Of a DNA stretch of 64,000 nucleotides, positions 45,991 through 54,909 are shown one piece after another. The stretch comes from an uncultured Paracoccaceae bacterium. Its GTDB lineage: Bacteria > Pseudomonadota > Alphaproteobacteria > Rhodobacterales > Rhodobacteraceae. Every line of letters starts with the position of its first letter. Position 1 is the first letter of the stretch. A program made the translations under genes and the position numbers. The stretch spans positions 1 through 64,000 of the forward strand of contig CATOSB010000001.1 in the NCBI GenBank assembly GCA_951812305.1. The letters are read 5' to 3'. The notes below the pieces were generated by a model. That model was not told the origin of the DNA. It ran no database searches and saw only the letters and a list, made by a program, of their open reading frames with translations.

Positions 45991-46821
45991 ATGAAGTCGG
46001 TTGAAATCGGCGCGCTGAGGGTTGGAAATGACCGGCCTTTGACGGTAATAGCCGGTCCCTGCCAGTTGGAAAGCGCAGACCACGCCCAGATGATCGCCGG
46101 GCATATGGCCGAAATTTGCGAAGACGTCGGCGCCGGGTTTATCTTCAAGGCATCGTTCGACAAGGCAAACCGCACGTCGTTGTCCGGTAAGCGCGGTATT
46201 GGAATGGATGCCGGTCTGAAAACTCACTCCGATATCCGAACGCAAATGGGCATTCCGACCCTGACGGATATTCACTTGCCCGATCAATGCACTGAGGCGG
46301 CCGGTGCTGTCGACGTACTCCAGATCCCAGCCTTTCTGTGCCGGCAGACAGATTTACTTCTGGCGGCGGGCGTGTCGGGCGCCGCAGTAAATATCAAAAA
46401 GGGCCAGTTTCTGGCCCCTTGGGATATGGAAAACGTGGCCGCCAAGGTGGCCTCAACCGGGAACGAGCGCATTCTATTAACCGAACGCGGCACCAGCTTT
46501 GGTTACAACACATTGGTGACAGACATGCGTGCGCTGCCGCAAATGGCGCGACTGGGATACCCAGTTGTAATGGACGCCACGCATTCGGTGCAGCAACCTG
46601 GGGGCTTGGGTGGCGCATCTGGCGGGCAGCGTGAATATGCCCCTGTCATGGCGCGCGCCGCCGTGTCATTAGGGATCGCAGCGGTCTTCATTGAAACCCA
46701 CGAGGACCCGGATAATGCGCCGTCTGACGGGCCGAACATGATCCCATTGGACCAGATGAGGGATGTTGTCGAAAGCCTGATGGCGTTCGACAAACTCGCC
46801 AAAGCTGCCCCGTTGACCTGA
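45991..46821 (+). CDS. kdsA: 3-deoxy-8-phosphooctulonate synthase (Kdo-8-P synthase)
   Basis: A 276-residue TIM-barrel enzyme joining PEP and arabinose-5-phosphate to give Kdo-8-phosphate. Hallmarks: 'VIAGPCQLES', 'FIFKASFDKANRTS', 'RGIGMDAGL', 'IPAFLCRQTDLLLA', 'KKGQFLAPWDM' and 'DATHSVQQPGG'. The ATG at 45991 lies four bases after the KpsE-like stop, so kdsA is in the export operon. Because group 2 capsules are anchored through a Kdo linker, this kdsA may supply capsule synthesis as well as lipopolysaccharide. Confidence 0.95.
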   Translation: MKSVEIGALRVGNDRPLTVIAGPCQLESADHAQMIAGHMAEICEDVGAGFIFKASFDKANRTSLSGKRGIGMDAGLKTHSDIRTQMGIPTLTDIHLPDQCTEAAGAVDVLQIPAFLCRQTDLLLAAGVSGAAVNIKKGQFLAPWDMENVAAKVASTGNERILLTERGTSFGYNTLVTDMRALPQMARLGYPVVMDATHSVQQPGGLGGASGGQREYAPVMARAAVSLGIAAVFIETHEDPDNAPSDGPNMIPLDQMRDVVESLMAFDKLAKAAPLT

Positions 46822-46906
46822 AAGTCCGCAGGCCCGAAAAAGCGTATATAATCTGCAATTGAGGTCTTGAAGCGCGGCTTCATGCGACGTAATTAGCCCA
46901 TCACGT

Positions 46907-46982
46907 TGGGAAGTAGCTCAATTGGTAGAGCACCAGTTTTTGGTACTGTAGGTTGCAGGTTCGAGTCCTGCCTTCCCAGCCA
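46907..46982 (+). tRNA. tRNA-Gln (TTG anticodon)
   Basis: A 76-base cloverleaf. The acceptor TGGGAAG/CTTCCCA pairs fully; the D arm is GCTC/GAGC with the AATTGGTA loop. The anticodon arm CAGT/ACTG carries the loop TTTTGGT, giving anticodon TTG (Gln, CAA). The T arm is GCAGG/CCTGC with TTCGAGT. Discriminator G and an encoded CCA follow. The anticodon stem has one mismatch (C-T) at its outer pair. Confidence 0.93.
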
Positions 46983-47073
46983 CAAACATCCATATTCGCT
47001 TACAGATAGCAGCTGCTATTCGCGCGGAAATGAAGCTCAGCGCGCGACTTGATCATCCTTCGCAAGCAACGAG

Positions 47074-49101
47074 TTATGTAAGCGGCCAGGGCAAATCGAT
47101 GAACGACTGGAGCAGCCCCGGTGGAAAGTCGCGGTTCAAGAGCCCCGCCATTAGGCACATGAAGCATATGCCGGCAGCCGTATAGGCCGCCGCGAACAGA
47201 AGGTTTTTGCCCGCACGGAGCCTGATGAACGCGAACAGGAATATGCCCAATGCCAGTATGAAACCTATCAGTGATGTCAAAACCAAAAGTCCGGCAAACC
47301 ACGCCAGCGTCGACCAAAGGCCATGCGTGTTCTGGCCTGCCTCGCTGGATTCCCGGTCAGCGAAAAGTGGATGCGTTTCAGGCCGCATCATCATTTGGAC
47401 AAGCAGGATCAGGCAGGCGACGATAGCGACACTTGCGACGAAACGCGGAAACACGCGGTCTGCGGCAGCATAATCTGGGATCAATGCGGCGTTGGTGTAA
47501 GCGATCCCGAGATACCCCAGCACGACCAGCAGGAAGATCAGCGGCGCGCGCTTTGCACCGCTTTCAACGGCACCCTCCGCCATGATCGTTTTGGCCTGCC
47601 GCAATCCGACGATAACTGAAATGAGCGTAATGATGATCAAGACGATGACGATTGGTGAAAGGATATAGTCGATACCCTCTTCGAACCCCTTGCGGAAGCG
47701 GGATCGCGCAATCTGAACCGCCTGGTTGGCATAGGTTTCCGCCGGATTCGACAACACAAAGCCGATCAGAAAAGCGGGCCGCGACCAGTCGAACCGCCGC
47801 ATCATGATGCCCAGAAACCCAATCGCGAAAAGCGCGACCAGATCCATGATATCCTGCCCCGATTGGAACGCCGCGAAGCTTATGATCATGAACAGAAACG
47901 GTGCAAGCAGCGCGAAGGGAATTGTCGTCAGCCGCGCAATCCCACCGGATGCTGCAATACAGATCAGAGTTCCCACCACATTCGCCAACGCCAGCAGCCA
48001 GACGATGGCGTAAGTGATGTCGAGGTTGTTTTTCAGCATCGAGGGCCCGACTTCGATATTCCCCGATCCCAAAAGCGCGATGGCGCCGATGAAGATCGCC
48101 ATTGAGCCTGACCCGGGGATGCCAAACAGCAAGGTGGGCACCAGCCCGCCGCCCTCTTTGGCATTGTTCGAGCTTTCCGGCCCGATCACCCCGCGAATTT
48201 CGCCAGAACCGAATTTCGATTTGTCCTTTGTCGTCTGTACCGAATGGCCATAGGCGATCCAGTCCACCACGGACCCGCCAAGGCCCGGAATAACGCCAAC
48301 TACCACCCCAATGATCGAACAGCGCACAGACAACCAGATATTTGCAAACCAATCCCGCACACCGACCATCCAACCGCCGCCCAGCGGTTTGCGGTCTGCT
48401 ATGGAGCGGTCCTGCCGCAGCAGAGAAACGATCTCGGGGATCGCGAAGATTCCGAGGCCAACGATAACCAGCTTCAGCCCATCGACCAGATAAGGCAGGT
48501 CGTAAGTCGCCATGCGAAGTTCGCCGGAACTGTCGCCTTCGCCTATGGTGCCGATCATCATGCCCAGACCCGCCGCTGCAATACCTTTCAGCGCGACACG
48601 CCCTGCGAGAATACCGACCATCGACAGGCCGAATATCGTGATCATCAAGAGCTCAGGCGTGCGGAATTCCAACACAATGGGCCGCGCCACGAGGATAAAT
48701 ACGGTCAGGAATGCCGCGCCGACGAGGCCGCCGAATAGTGACGAAGCGAAGGCCGCTGACAGTGCACGTGCGGCCTCGCCGCGTTTTGCCATAGGAAACC
48801 CGTCCAGCACGGTCGCCTGTGACGCCGACGATCCCGGTATCCCCATCAGAACGCTTGCAAATGTGTCGGATGTCGGCACCACCGCGACCATTCCGATCAT
48901 CAGTGCGAGGCCAAGGATCGGGTCCATGCCGAACATGAATGGCAATAAAAGCGACAGACCTGCGATTCCGCCAAGGCCCGGGAACACGCCGATGCAGAGG
49001 CCCATCACCACGCCAAGAACCAGATATCCCAGAACGACGGGCTGCAGAATGAGGCTGGCCGCATCCCCTAATGCAGGGAGCGCAGTGGCGAGGATTTCCA
49101 T
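47074..49101 (-). CDS. TctA-TctB fusion, tripartite tricarboxylate transporter membrane protein
   Basis: A 675-residue membrane protein. Residues 1-500 are TctA: 'GLCIGVFPGLGGIAGLSLLLPFMFG', 'LMGIPGSSASQATVLDGFPMAKRGEAARAL' and the repeat 'GVIPGLGGSVVDWIAYGHSVQT', 'PTLLFGIPGSGSMAIF'. After a linker, four more hydrophobic segments (about 525-670: 'APLIFLLVVLGYLGIAYTNAAL' onward) match the small subunit TctB. The two are separate proteins in the classical system. It works with the binding protein encoded just upstream at 49162-50268 and is probably controlled by the TctDE pair. Confidence 0.9.
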   Translation of the reverse strand: MEILATALPALGDAASLILQPVVLGYLVLGVVMGLCIGVFPGLGGIAGLSLLLPFMFGMDPILGLALMIGMVAVVPTSDTFASVLMGIPGSSASQATVLDGFPMAKRGEAARALSAAFASSLFGGLVGAAFLTVFILVARPIVLEFRTPELLMITIFGLSMVGILAGRVALKGIAAAGLGMMIGTIGEGDSSGELRMATYDLPYLVDGLKLVIVGLGIFAIPEIVSLLRQDRSIADRKPLGGGWMVGVRDWFANIWLSVRCSIIGVVVGVIPGLGGSVVDWIAYGHSVQTTKDKSKFGSGEIRGVIGPESSNNAKEGGGLVPTLLFGIPGSGSMAIFIGAIALLGSGNIEVGPSMLKNNLDITYAIVWLLALANVVGTLICIAASGGIARLTTIPFALLAPFLFMIISFAAFQSGQDIMDLVALFAIGFLGIMMRRFDWSRPAFLIGFVLSNPAETYANQAVQIARSRFRKGFEEGIDYILSPIVIVLIIITLISVIVGLRQAKTIMAEGAVESGAKRAPLIFLLVVLGYLGIAYTNAALIPDYAAADRVFPRFVASVAIVACLILLVQMMMRPETHPLFADRESSEAGQNTHGLWSTLAWFAGLLVLTSLIGFILALGIFLFAFIRLRAGKNLLFAAAYTAAGICFMCLMAGLLNRDFPPGLLQSFIDLPWPLT

Positions 49102-49124
49102 TTTAGTTCTCCGGCGGAATCAAA

Positions 49125-49154
49125 AAACCCCTGCCAAATACTCGGCAGGGGTTT
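49125..49154 (-). terminator. Hairpin with T run between tctC and tctAB
   Basis: AAACCCCTGCC (49125-49135) pairs with GGCAGGGGTTT (49144-49154). Read on the minus strand, GGCAGGGG is followed by six T's. It lies between tctC and the membrane-protein gene and should stop most transcripts after tctC, giving an excess of binding protein. Confidence 0.7.
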
Positions 49155-49161
49155 GCTTTGT

Positions 49162-50268
49162 TTAGTTCAGCGTGACGCCGTAGCGTTCGCTCAGCCAATT
49201 CACCACAAAGGCCTTAGCAGCATCTGGAACCTGCGTTGCGCTGCCAAGTGCACCAGTGGCCTCGGCACCCGTCATCTGTGGATAAACACCCAGACGTCCA
49301 GCAGAGATTTCCGCAAAATCGGCGCGCGCCTTCACGGCGTCAAACGCTTTGGTATATGTAACCATCGCGTCATCGGACGCGCCTGCAGGCAGGAACACCA
49401 TCTTCTGCGCCGGGAAGCCAGCGACGAAGAACGCTTTCCAGGCATCCCACTGCTCACCGCTGGTTTCACATCCTGCGGTCGCTTCGCAAATCTCCTTGAA
49501 GGTCGGCATGTCCGGGAAAGTCGGATCGCGGACAATGCTGCCATCGGCGTCCAGCGCACCCCAGGACATCATCGCGACAGCCGTGCCAGCCTCAACCAGA
49601 GGCGTTACGCCTTTCAGATAGGAAGACGACGTCTGGTAGTCGATGTTGGCTTCGCCACGTTCGAACATCAGGCGGCCATCACCACGGCCCTTGATGCCAA
49701 AGACAGGCTCTACGTTCAGCCCCAGCATTTCCCATGCCAACAGCGGCACAAGGTCAAGACGCGTCGCACCCTGCGAGCCATAGATAAAATCGGTACCCTG
49801 CAATGGACTTGCGTCCAAACCATTCATCTGCCCGGCAAGATCGGGCGGCAGGTATGCAACGCCGCCAGTGCCGGAGGCCAAAACGACATTCCAATCGTTG
49901 TATTCATAACGGACCCGCGGATCGCCCAACAGATATGGGAATTGCGTGGAACCCGAAGACCCGAAGATCAGCGTGCCATCATCATAGGACTGTTCCTGAA
50001 ACCAGTTGGCGCCTTTAGTGGAACCGGCACCCGGCATGAATTTGACCACGACCGTTGGGTTGCCCGGCAGTGCCTCGCTCAACAGCGGCGCATAAAAGTT
50101 GGCCCATTTCGCAGACCCACCTGTTTCAGAGAATGGAATGACCCACTCTACGGTCTTGCCTTCCAGATCGATGCCGTGACCACCGGCGGTGGCGTCGGTG
50201 GCAAATGTGGCAGCGGCGGCAGCCACCAAACCCATCGCGACCCGGCGTGTTGCGTTAAATATCGTCAT
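49162..50268 (-). CDS. TctC-type periplasmic binding protein
   Basis: A 368-residue solute-binding protein with a signal peptide ('RRVAMGLVAAAAATFATDATA-GG'). The body follows the Bug/TctC pattern: 'LEGKTVEWVIPFSETGGSAKWANFYAPLLSEALPG' (ligand-binding loop 'PFSETGGSA'), 'VVVKFMPGAGSTKGANWF' and 'DGTLIFGSSGSTQFPYLLG'. It is longer than the usual ~320 residues. It binds a carboxylate, class unknown, and delivers it to the TctA-TctB protein. It is divergent from the tctD-type regulator, and the 129-base shared region should hold both promoters. Confidence 0.9.
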   Translation of the reverse strand: MTIFNATRRVAMGLVAAAAATFATDATAGGHGIDLEGKTVEWVIPFSETGGSAKWANFYAPLLSEALPGNPTVVVKFMPGAGSTKGANWFQEQSYDDGTLIFGSSGSTQFPYLLGDPRVRYEYNDWNVVLASGTGGVAYLPPDLAGQMNGLDASPLQGTDFIYGSQGATRLDLVPLLAWEMLGLNVEPVFGIKGRGDGRLMFERGEANIDYQTSSSYLKGVTPLVEAGTAVAMMSWGALDADGSIVRDPTFPDMPTFKEICEATAGCETSGEQWDAWKAFFVAGFPAQKMVFLPAGASDDAMVTYTKAFDAVKARADFAEISAGRLGVYPQMTGAEATGALGSATQVPDAAKAFVVNWLSERYGVTLN

Positions 50269-50397
50269 GTTTTCCTCCCGTGTTCAGCGCGACCGTCGCA
50301 CCGAATTCAATAAGATAACGGGTGATTCCCCGTCTCAACGCGCCGATTTTGCACGACGAAGCTTGCATGAACCCTTCACAGAGATGAAAATCAGGCC

Positions 50398-51066
50398 ATG
50401 CGCATTGTTCTCGTCGAAGACAATCAAAGCCTCAGAAAAGGCATTTCGTATCGCCTGAGCGATGATGGCCACGCAGTGGATTCGCTTGAAGACGGCGAAG
50501 AGGCCGACCAATATCTTCAGCAGGAAGACTGTGATCTCGTCATTCTCGACATCAACCTGCCGGGCCGGGACGGCTTGGAAATATTGACCAATATGCGCCG
50601 CCGCAAAGATCCGCGTCCGGTCATCCTTCTTACGGCACGGACCACGACCCAAGACCGCGTTGATGGGTTGGATGCGGGGGCCGATGACTATCTGGTCAAG
50701 CCATTTGAGATGGACGAGCTGGCCGCGCGTGTCCGTGCATTGGCGCGGCGCCGTGACGTGGCCCCGCGTCGTTCGATAGATTTGGGACCGCTGACTTTGG
50801 ATGTCGAGACACCGCAACTTTTACACAGCGATGAAGCGCTAGACGTTCCACGCCGGGAGCTTTCTGTACTCGTAGCTCTGGCAGAGGCAAATGGAGCGCC
50901 GGTATCCAAAGAGACGCTTTTGAACAAAGTTTATGGCGTAGGCAGCGGAACGGACGACAAGGTCGTCGAAGTCTATGTCTCTCGCCTTAGAAAGCGTTTG
51001 TCGAAATTTGAAATCTCGATCCGCGTACATCGCGGCATCGGATATTCGCTTGTTGCAGCGGCTTGA
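50398..51066 (+). CDS. TctD-like response regulator (OmpR family)
   Basis: A 222-residue response regulator: receiver domain with the phospho-Asp in 'CDLVILDINLPGRDG', the switch Lys in 'YLVKPFEMDELAARV', and an OmpR/PhoB winged helix at about 130-220 ('LDVPRRELSVLVALAEANGAPVSKETLLNKVYG', 'VEVYVSRLRKRL'). It is divergent from tctC, and its stop overlaps the sensor kinase start. It should activate the tct uptake genes in response to the substrate. Confidence 0.9.
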   Translation: MRIVLVEDNQSLRKGISYRLSDDGHAVDSLEDGEEADQYLQQEDCDLVILDINLPGRDGLEILTNMRRRKDPRPVILLTARTTTQDRVDGLDAGADDYLVKPFEMDELAARVRALARRRDVAPRRSIDLGPLTLDVETPQLLHSDEALDVPRRELSVLVALAEANGAPVSKETLLNKVYGVGSGTDDKVVEVYVSRLRKRLSKFEISIRVHRGIGYSLVAAA

Positions 51067-52427
51067 TGCGCGGGGTTCTTTCGTTGCGCGGGCGATTGAC
51101 TGCGATAATTCTGGTTCCCCTGCTGTTCGTTGCTGCAATCGCGGGATTCTGGCAGCTAAACAACGCCCGTCAGACGGCGAGCGACGTCTTCGATAAGAGC
51201 CTTCTTTCGGCTGCGCTGGCAGTGGCGAATGATGTGGCGATATCGGGCGGCGACGCGCTTTCGCCCCGTACCAGCGAGATCCTTGCCGACTCTTCCGGCG
51301 GGCCTGTCTTTTACCATGTATACGCTCCCGATGGCGTGATCGTTGCAGGTTACGCAACGCCCCCCGTGGGTATCCCGCAGCCAAGCGAGGAAGCGGCTGG
51401 ACCGAACTATTTCAATGCCCGTTATCTGGGTCGGACGGTACGCGGTGTGCGGTTGCAAAACCGAACGCAGATCGATGGCTTTGCCGGGATTTTCACCACG
51501 ACCGTTTGGCAAGACGTCGCGGTGCGATCTAGTTTTGTGCGCGATCTTCTGCTGCGCTTTTTGTTTGCGATAACTGGCCTGATCACGGCGGTGGCATTCA
51601 TTGTCTGGTTCGGCGTTCGGATTGGTCTGCGCCCCTTGACAGACCTCGAAGCCGCAATAGCCAGCCGCAACAGCGATGAACTTTCGCCAATCCAGCGGGC
51701 CGTACCGGTAGAAGTTGGCGGCATCGTCGCGACGCTGAACAGGCTGTTCAGTCAAGTCACAAACAGCATGGCGGCGCAGTCTGAGTTCATTTCGAACGCA
51801 GCACACCAGCTTCGCAATCCGATTGCCGGGGTATTGTCCCTGGCGCAGGCCGTCGAAACCGCACCCACATTTGACGATTCCAAGAAACGTTCGCGGGATC
51901 TTTTGGAAGCGGCGCGGGAAACCGCGGATCTCAGCCAGAAACTGCTGTTGCTTGAGCGGGCCAAATCGGTCAGTCCGCTGTCAGCGATGGAAAGGTTCGA
52001 CCTTGATCGTGCGTTTCAGGGGTGGTCACAAGAATGGCCGGAACTCGTGCCACTGGGTGTCTCGGTTGAATTCATGCGCGAGGGTAAACTCGGATTCGTG
52101 ACCGGCGATGAAACCATGATCCGCGAGGCCGTTCGGAACCTCGTGGACAATGCTTTGCGCCACGGCGGCGAGGGCCTGACAACTGTCAAAGTACACGCCA
52201 AGCGAACCGAAACCGAAATCACGATAACGGTTTCCGACGATGGTGTCGGCCTCTCTCGTGACGGACTTGCCGCAGCACGCGAGCGTTTCAGAACCGTGGC
52301 GGCGAGTTCCGGGAGCGGGCTGGGCGTGTCAATTGTTGAGGCAATATTAAGGGGGCATAACGGCACACTTGAATTGTTGCCGAGAGAGCGTGGATTGAAA
52401 GTCGTGATGCACATGCCAGTGGTTTAG
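51066..52427 (+). CDS. TctE-like sensor histidine kinase
   Basis: A 453-residue sensor kinase: N-terminal membrane segment ('LTAIILVPLLFVAAIAGFWQL'), a periplasmic sensor domain (about 35-160, like 2CSK_N), a second membrane segment ('FLFAITGLITAVAFIVWFGV'), HAMP, the phospho-His in 'FISNAAHQLRNPIAGVLSLAQ', and an ATPase domain with 'RNLVDNALRHGG', 'DDGVGLSRDG' and 'SGSGLGVSIVEAI'. The ATG at 51066 overlaps the tctD-type stop by one base. It pairs with the regulator to control the divergent tctC operon. Confidence 0.9.
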   Translation: MRGVLSLRGRLTAIILVPLLFVAAIAGFWQLNNARQTASDVFDKSLLSAALAVANDVAISGGDALSPRTSEILADSSGGPVFYHVYAPDGVIVAGYATPPVGIPQPSEEAAGPNYFNARYLGRTVRGVRLQNRTQIDGFAGIFTTTVWQDVAVRSSFVRDLLLRFLFAITGLITAVAFIVWFGVRIGLRPLTDLEAAIASRNSDELSPIQRAVPVEVGGIVATLNRLFSQVTNSMAAQSEFISNAAHQLRNPIAGVLSLAQAVETAPTFDDSKKRSRDLLEAARETADLSQKLLLLERAKSVSPLSAMERFDLDRAFQGWSQEWPELVPLGVSVEFMREGKLGFVTGDETMIREAVRNLVDNALRHGGEGLTTVKVHAKRTETEITITVSDDGVGLSRDGLAAARERFRTVAASSGSGLGVSIVEAILRGHNGTLELLPRERGLKVVMHMPVV

Positions 52428-52526
52428 GTTGGATCGTGGTCCATCGATCAATTTTTGGGCAAAACCGAATTGCCCGATAGTACTGTGTTGAGTTGCGCCA
52501 AGAACTACGAATGCTCAACAGCAGGA

Positions 52527-53852
52527 TTATTCACTGTTCAAAACCGTCCCGATTGCTTTGCCCAACTTTCCAACCAACTCGTCGATCTGACCCTCATCAA
52601 CGATGAACGGCGGCGCGAGCAGCACATGGTCGCCATCAACCCCATCTACGGTTCCGCCCATTGGATAACAGATCAACCCCGCCTCAAATGCAGCGGATTT
52701 CAACTTTGAATGAACCTTCTGTCCCGCAGCGAACGGCTGTTTCGTTTCCCGATCTGCGACGAACTCAATACCTTGAAATAGCCCGCGCCCGCGAATGTCG
52801 CCGATATTGGGATGCTGGCCAAACGCCGAATCCAACTCTCGGCGAAGCGTTTCGCCAAGAGTTGGAACTCGAGCCATTACTCCGTCGTCTGTCAGCCGTT
52901 CCAAAACTGCCAGCCCGGCGGCGCAGGCAACCGGGTGACCGACATAGGTGTGCCCGTGTTGAAAGTAGCCCGATCCATCCCGGATCACTGAATAGATCTG
53001 TGCGCTGCACAACATCGCGCCAATTGGCTGATACCCTGCGCCCAAGCCCTTTGCGACAACACAGATATCCGGGCATATATTCTCTTGTTCAAAGGCGAAC
53101 ATGGTGTCGGTGCGTCCCATGCCGCACATGACTTCGTCAAGGATCAATAATATCCCGTGACGGTCACAAACTTCGCGAACTCTTGCGAAATAACCTTCAA
53201 CCGCTGGCACCGCGCCCAGCGTCGCACCAACGACGGGCTCTGCGACGAACGCCATGACGTTTTCCGGTCCAAGCCTCTCAATCTCCGCCTCGATCTCGGC
53301 GATCAGTCCCGCTAGAAAATCCGCTTCGGACTCGGCTGCTTTCTTGCCACGATAGGCATAACAGGGAGCGACATGTGACACGTCGATCAAAAGCGGCGCA
53401 AAGCGTTCACGCCGCCATACGTTGCCCCCGGTGGCGAGCGCGCCAAGTGTGTTGCCGTGGTAACTTTGCTTTCGCGCTATGATGTGTCGCCTGTCCGGCT
53501 GATCAATTTCCACAAAATACTGTCGCGCGAGTTTTAACGCAGCCTCCATCGCCTCAGACCCGCCCGATACGAAGTAAACGCGATCCAAACCTTGGGGCGC
53601 GAGCGTCACCAGTTTCTCTGCGAGTTTCTCTGCCGGATCCGACGTGAAAAACCCGGTATGCGCGAAAGCCATCTGATCCATTTGTTTTTTGACCGCATTG
53701 GTGACGTGCTCATCGCTGTGCCCAAGGCAAGAAACCGCCGCATCGCCACAATTCAGGTATGCCTTTCCGCTTTCGTCAAACAGGTAAACGCCCTGGCCAC
53801 GCCCCGCTTTGATCGGAGGCGCCTTCGAATTGCGCGGAAATACGTGGCCCAT
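52527..53852 (-). CDS. Class III aminotransferase
   Basis: A 441-residue PLP aminotransferase of the ornithine/GABA type. 'VSGGSEAMEAALKLARQYFVE' binds PLP phosphate, 'LILDEVMCGMGRTDTMFAFEQ' holds the ring-contacting Asp, and the PLP lysine is in 'CVVAKGLGAGYQPIGAML'. 'HGHTYVGHPVACAAGLAVLE' is typical of omega-aminotransferases. The ATG at 53852 gives 'MGHVFPRNS'. It is divergent from the RpiR regulator next to the TAXI-TRAP genes, so the amino donor may be the imported compound; this is inference. Confidence 0.88.
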   Translation of the reverse strand: MGHVFPRNSKAPPIKAGRGQGVYLFDESGKAYLNCGDAAVSCLGHSDEHVTNAVKKQMDQMAFAHTGFFTSDPAEKLAEKLVTLAPQGLDRVYFVSGGSEAMEAALKLARQYFVEIDQPDRRHIIARKQSYHGNTLGALATGGNVWRRERFAPLLIDVSHVAPCYAYRGKKAAESEADFLAGLIAEIEAEIERLGPENVMAFVAEPVVGATLGAVPAVEGYFARVREVCDRHGILLILDEVMCGMGRTDTMFAFEQENICPDICVVAKGLGAGYQPIGAMLCSAQIYSVIRDGSGYFQHGHTYVGHPVACAAGLAVLERLTDDGVMARVPTLGETLRRELDSAFGQHPNIGDIRGRGLFQGIEFVADRETKQPFAAGQKVHSKLKSAAFEAGLICYPMGGTVDGVDGDHVLLAPPFIVDEGQIDELVGKLGKAIGTVLNSE

Positions 53853-53944
53853 TTTGCCCCCACAGCATAAGCTCAAATGCTTCGCGACGTTCCCCAACCT
53901 TGAAACCCTAGCAGACGACCTACATCAATTGTAATTCTGTACCA

Positions 53945-53999
53945 TCTGAAACATAAGTTCCATTTGTTGACAACCTTTGAAACAAATGAAACAAGATTC
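53945..53999. promoter_or_regulatory. Repeated TGAAACA operator-like motifs between divergent genes
   Basis: TGAAACA occurs at 53947, 53978 and 53987, and CATTTGTT (53961-) pairs with AACAAATG (53981-53988). TTGACA at 53967-53972 is a good -35 for the RpiR direction. The cluster lies between the aminotransferase and RpiR genes and may be the RpiR operator for both. Confidence 0.45.
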
Positions 54000-54015
54000 G
54001 CGGGAGAACTGCGCA

Positions 54016-54882
54016 TTGAATCACATAACGTCCATCGAAGCCCGGGTCGCCGAACACTATTCTGCCCTTTCGGGACAATTGCGGCGCGCCGCGGACTATG
54101 TGGTTTCCAACCCTGTTGATGTGGCCACTCGCAGCTTGCGTTCCATTTCGGCAACCAGCGAGATTTCTCCGGCGACCTATTCCCGGCTTTCCCGCGCACT
54201 CGGTTTTGACAGTTATGAAGAGATGCGGGAAAGGTCGCGGCTTCGGATTGGAAAGAAAGAACCGAGTTTCTCTGACAAAGCCGAACGGTTGAGAGCCGAA
54301 AGCAATCCACAATCTTCGATCCTGCAACGACAAGGTCACGCATGTATCGACAACATTTCCGCACTTGTCAGCGGGATGGACAACGCGAAATTGGAGGCAG
54401 CAGCAGATCGATTGCGCGATGCTCGGCGCGTCGTGCTGTTCGGCGCGCTGGGGTCCACCGGAATTGTGGAATACATGGCCTATCTGGCACGATATTTCGC
54501 CCCTAACTGGTCGCTGGCCGGAAGAATGGGAGCTTCGTTAGGATCGTCGATGGCCGGATTGAAGGCTGATGATGTGGTTTTGGTCGTGACAAAAACCCCA
54601 TATGTGCGACGCGCGGTGATTGCGGCGGAATTGGCTAGAGACGCGGGTGCCGATGTCATCCTGTTGACCGATATGCACCGGTGTCCAGCCATTCCCCATG
54701 CAACCCATGCGTTTATCGTGCCTTCAGAAAGCCCGCAATTTTTTTCGTCCTATGTGGCGACCCTGACGCTGATCGAAACGATGATCGCCATGATCGTCGC
54801 GTCATCAACAGAGGATGCAACCGCATCCATCCGTGCGGTCGAAGAGAAGAACCAAAAGCTCGGTGAATACTGGGCTGAATGA
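54016..54882 (+). CDS. MurR/RpiR-family regulator with SIS domain
   Basis: A 288-residue regulator: N-terminal HTH_6 domain ('ITSIEARVAEHYSALSGQLRRAADYVVSN', 'ISATSEISPATYSRLSRALGFDSYEEMRE') and a C-terminal SIS domain ('ARRVVLFGALGSTGIVEYMAYLARYF', 'LVVTKTPYVRRAVIAAELARDAGADVILLTD') that normally binds sugar phosphates. I chose the TTG at 54016 because GGGAG lies nine bases upstream and the domain starts there; an ATG at 53986 is possible. It is followed closely by the TAXI-TRAP genes, which it probably controls. Confidence 0.85.
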   Translation: MNHITSIEARVAEHYSALSGQLRRAADYVVSNPVDVATRSLRSISATSEISPATYSRLSRALGFDSYEEMRERSRLRIGKKEPSFSDKAERLRAESNPQSSILQRQGHACIDNISALVSGMDNAKLEAAADRLRDARRVVLFGALGSTGIVEYMAYLARYFAPNWSLAGRMGASLGSSMAGLKADDVVLVVTKTPYVRRAVIAAELARDAGADVILLTDMHRCPAIPHATHAFIVPSESPQFFSSYVATLTLIETMIAMIVASSTEDATASIRAVEEKNQKLGEYWAE

Positions 54883-54909
54883 TAAAATCAAAAAAGGGAG
54901 ACTAATCAA

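Noticed and set aside
46907..46982. tRNA-Gln as an integration site for an adjacent island
   Set aside because: No repeat of the tRNA 3' end was noticed nearby, and both flanks carry ordinary chromosomal genes.
47323..48738. Several plus-strand frames opposite the tctA-tctB gene
   Set aside because: The minus strand encodes a full conserved membrane protein; the plus frames lack hydrophobic segments or motifs and are shadows.
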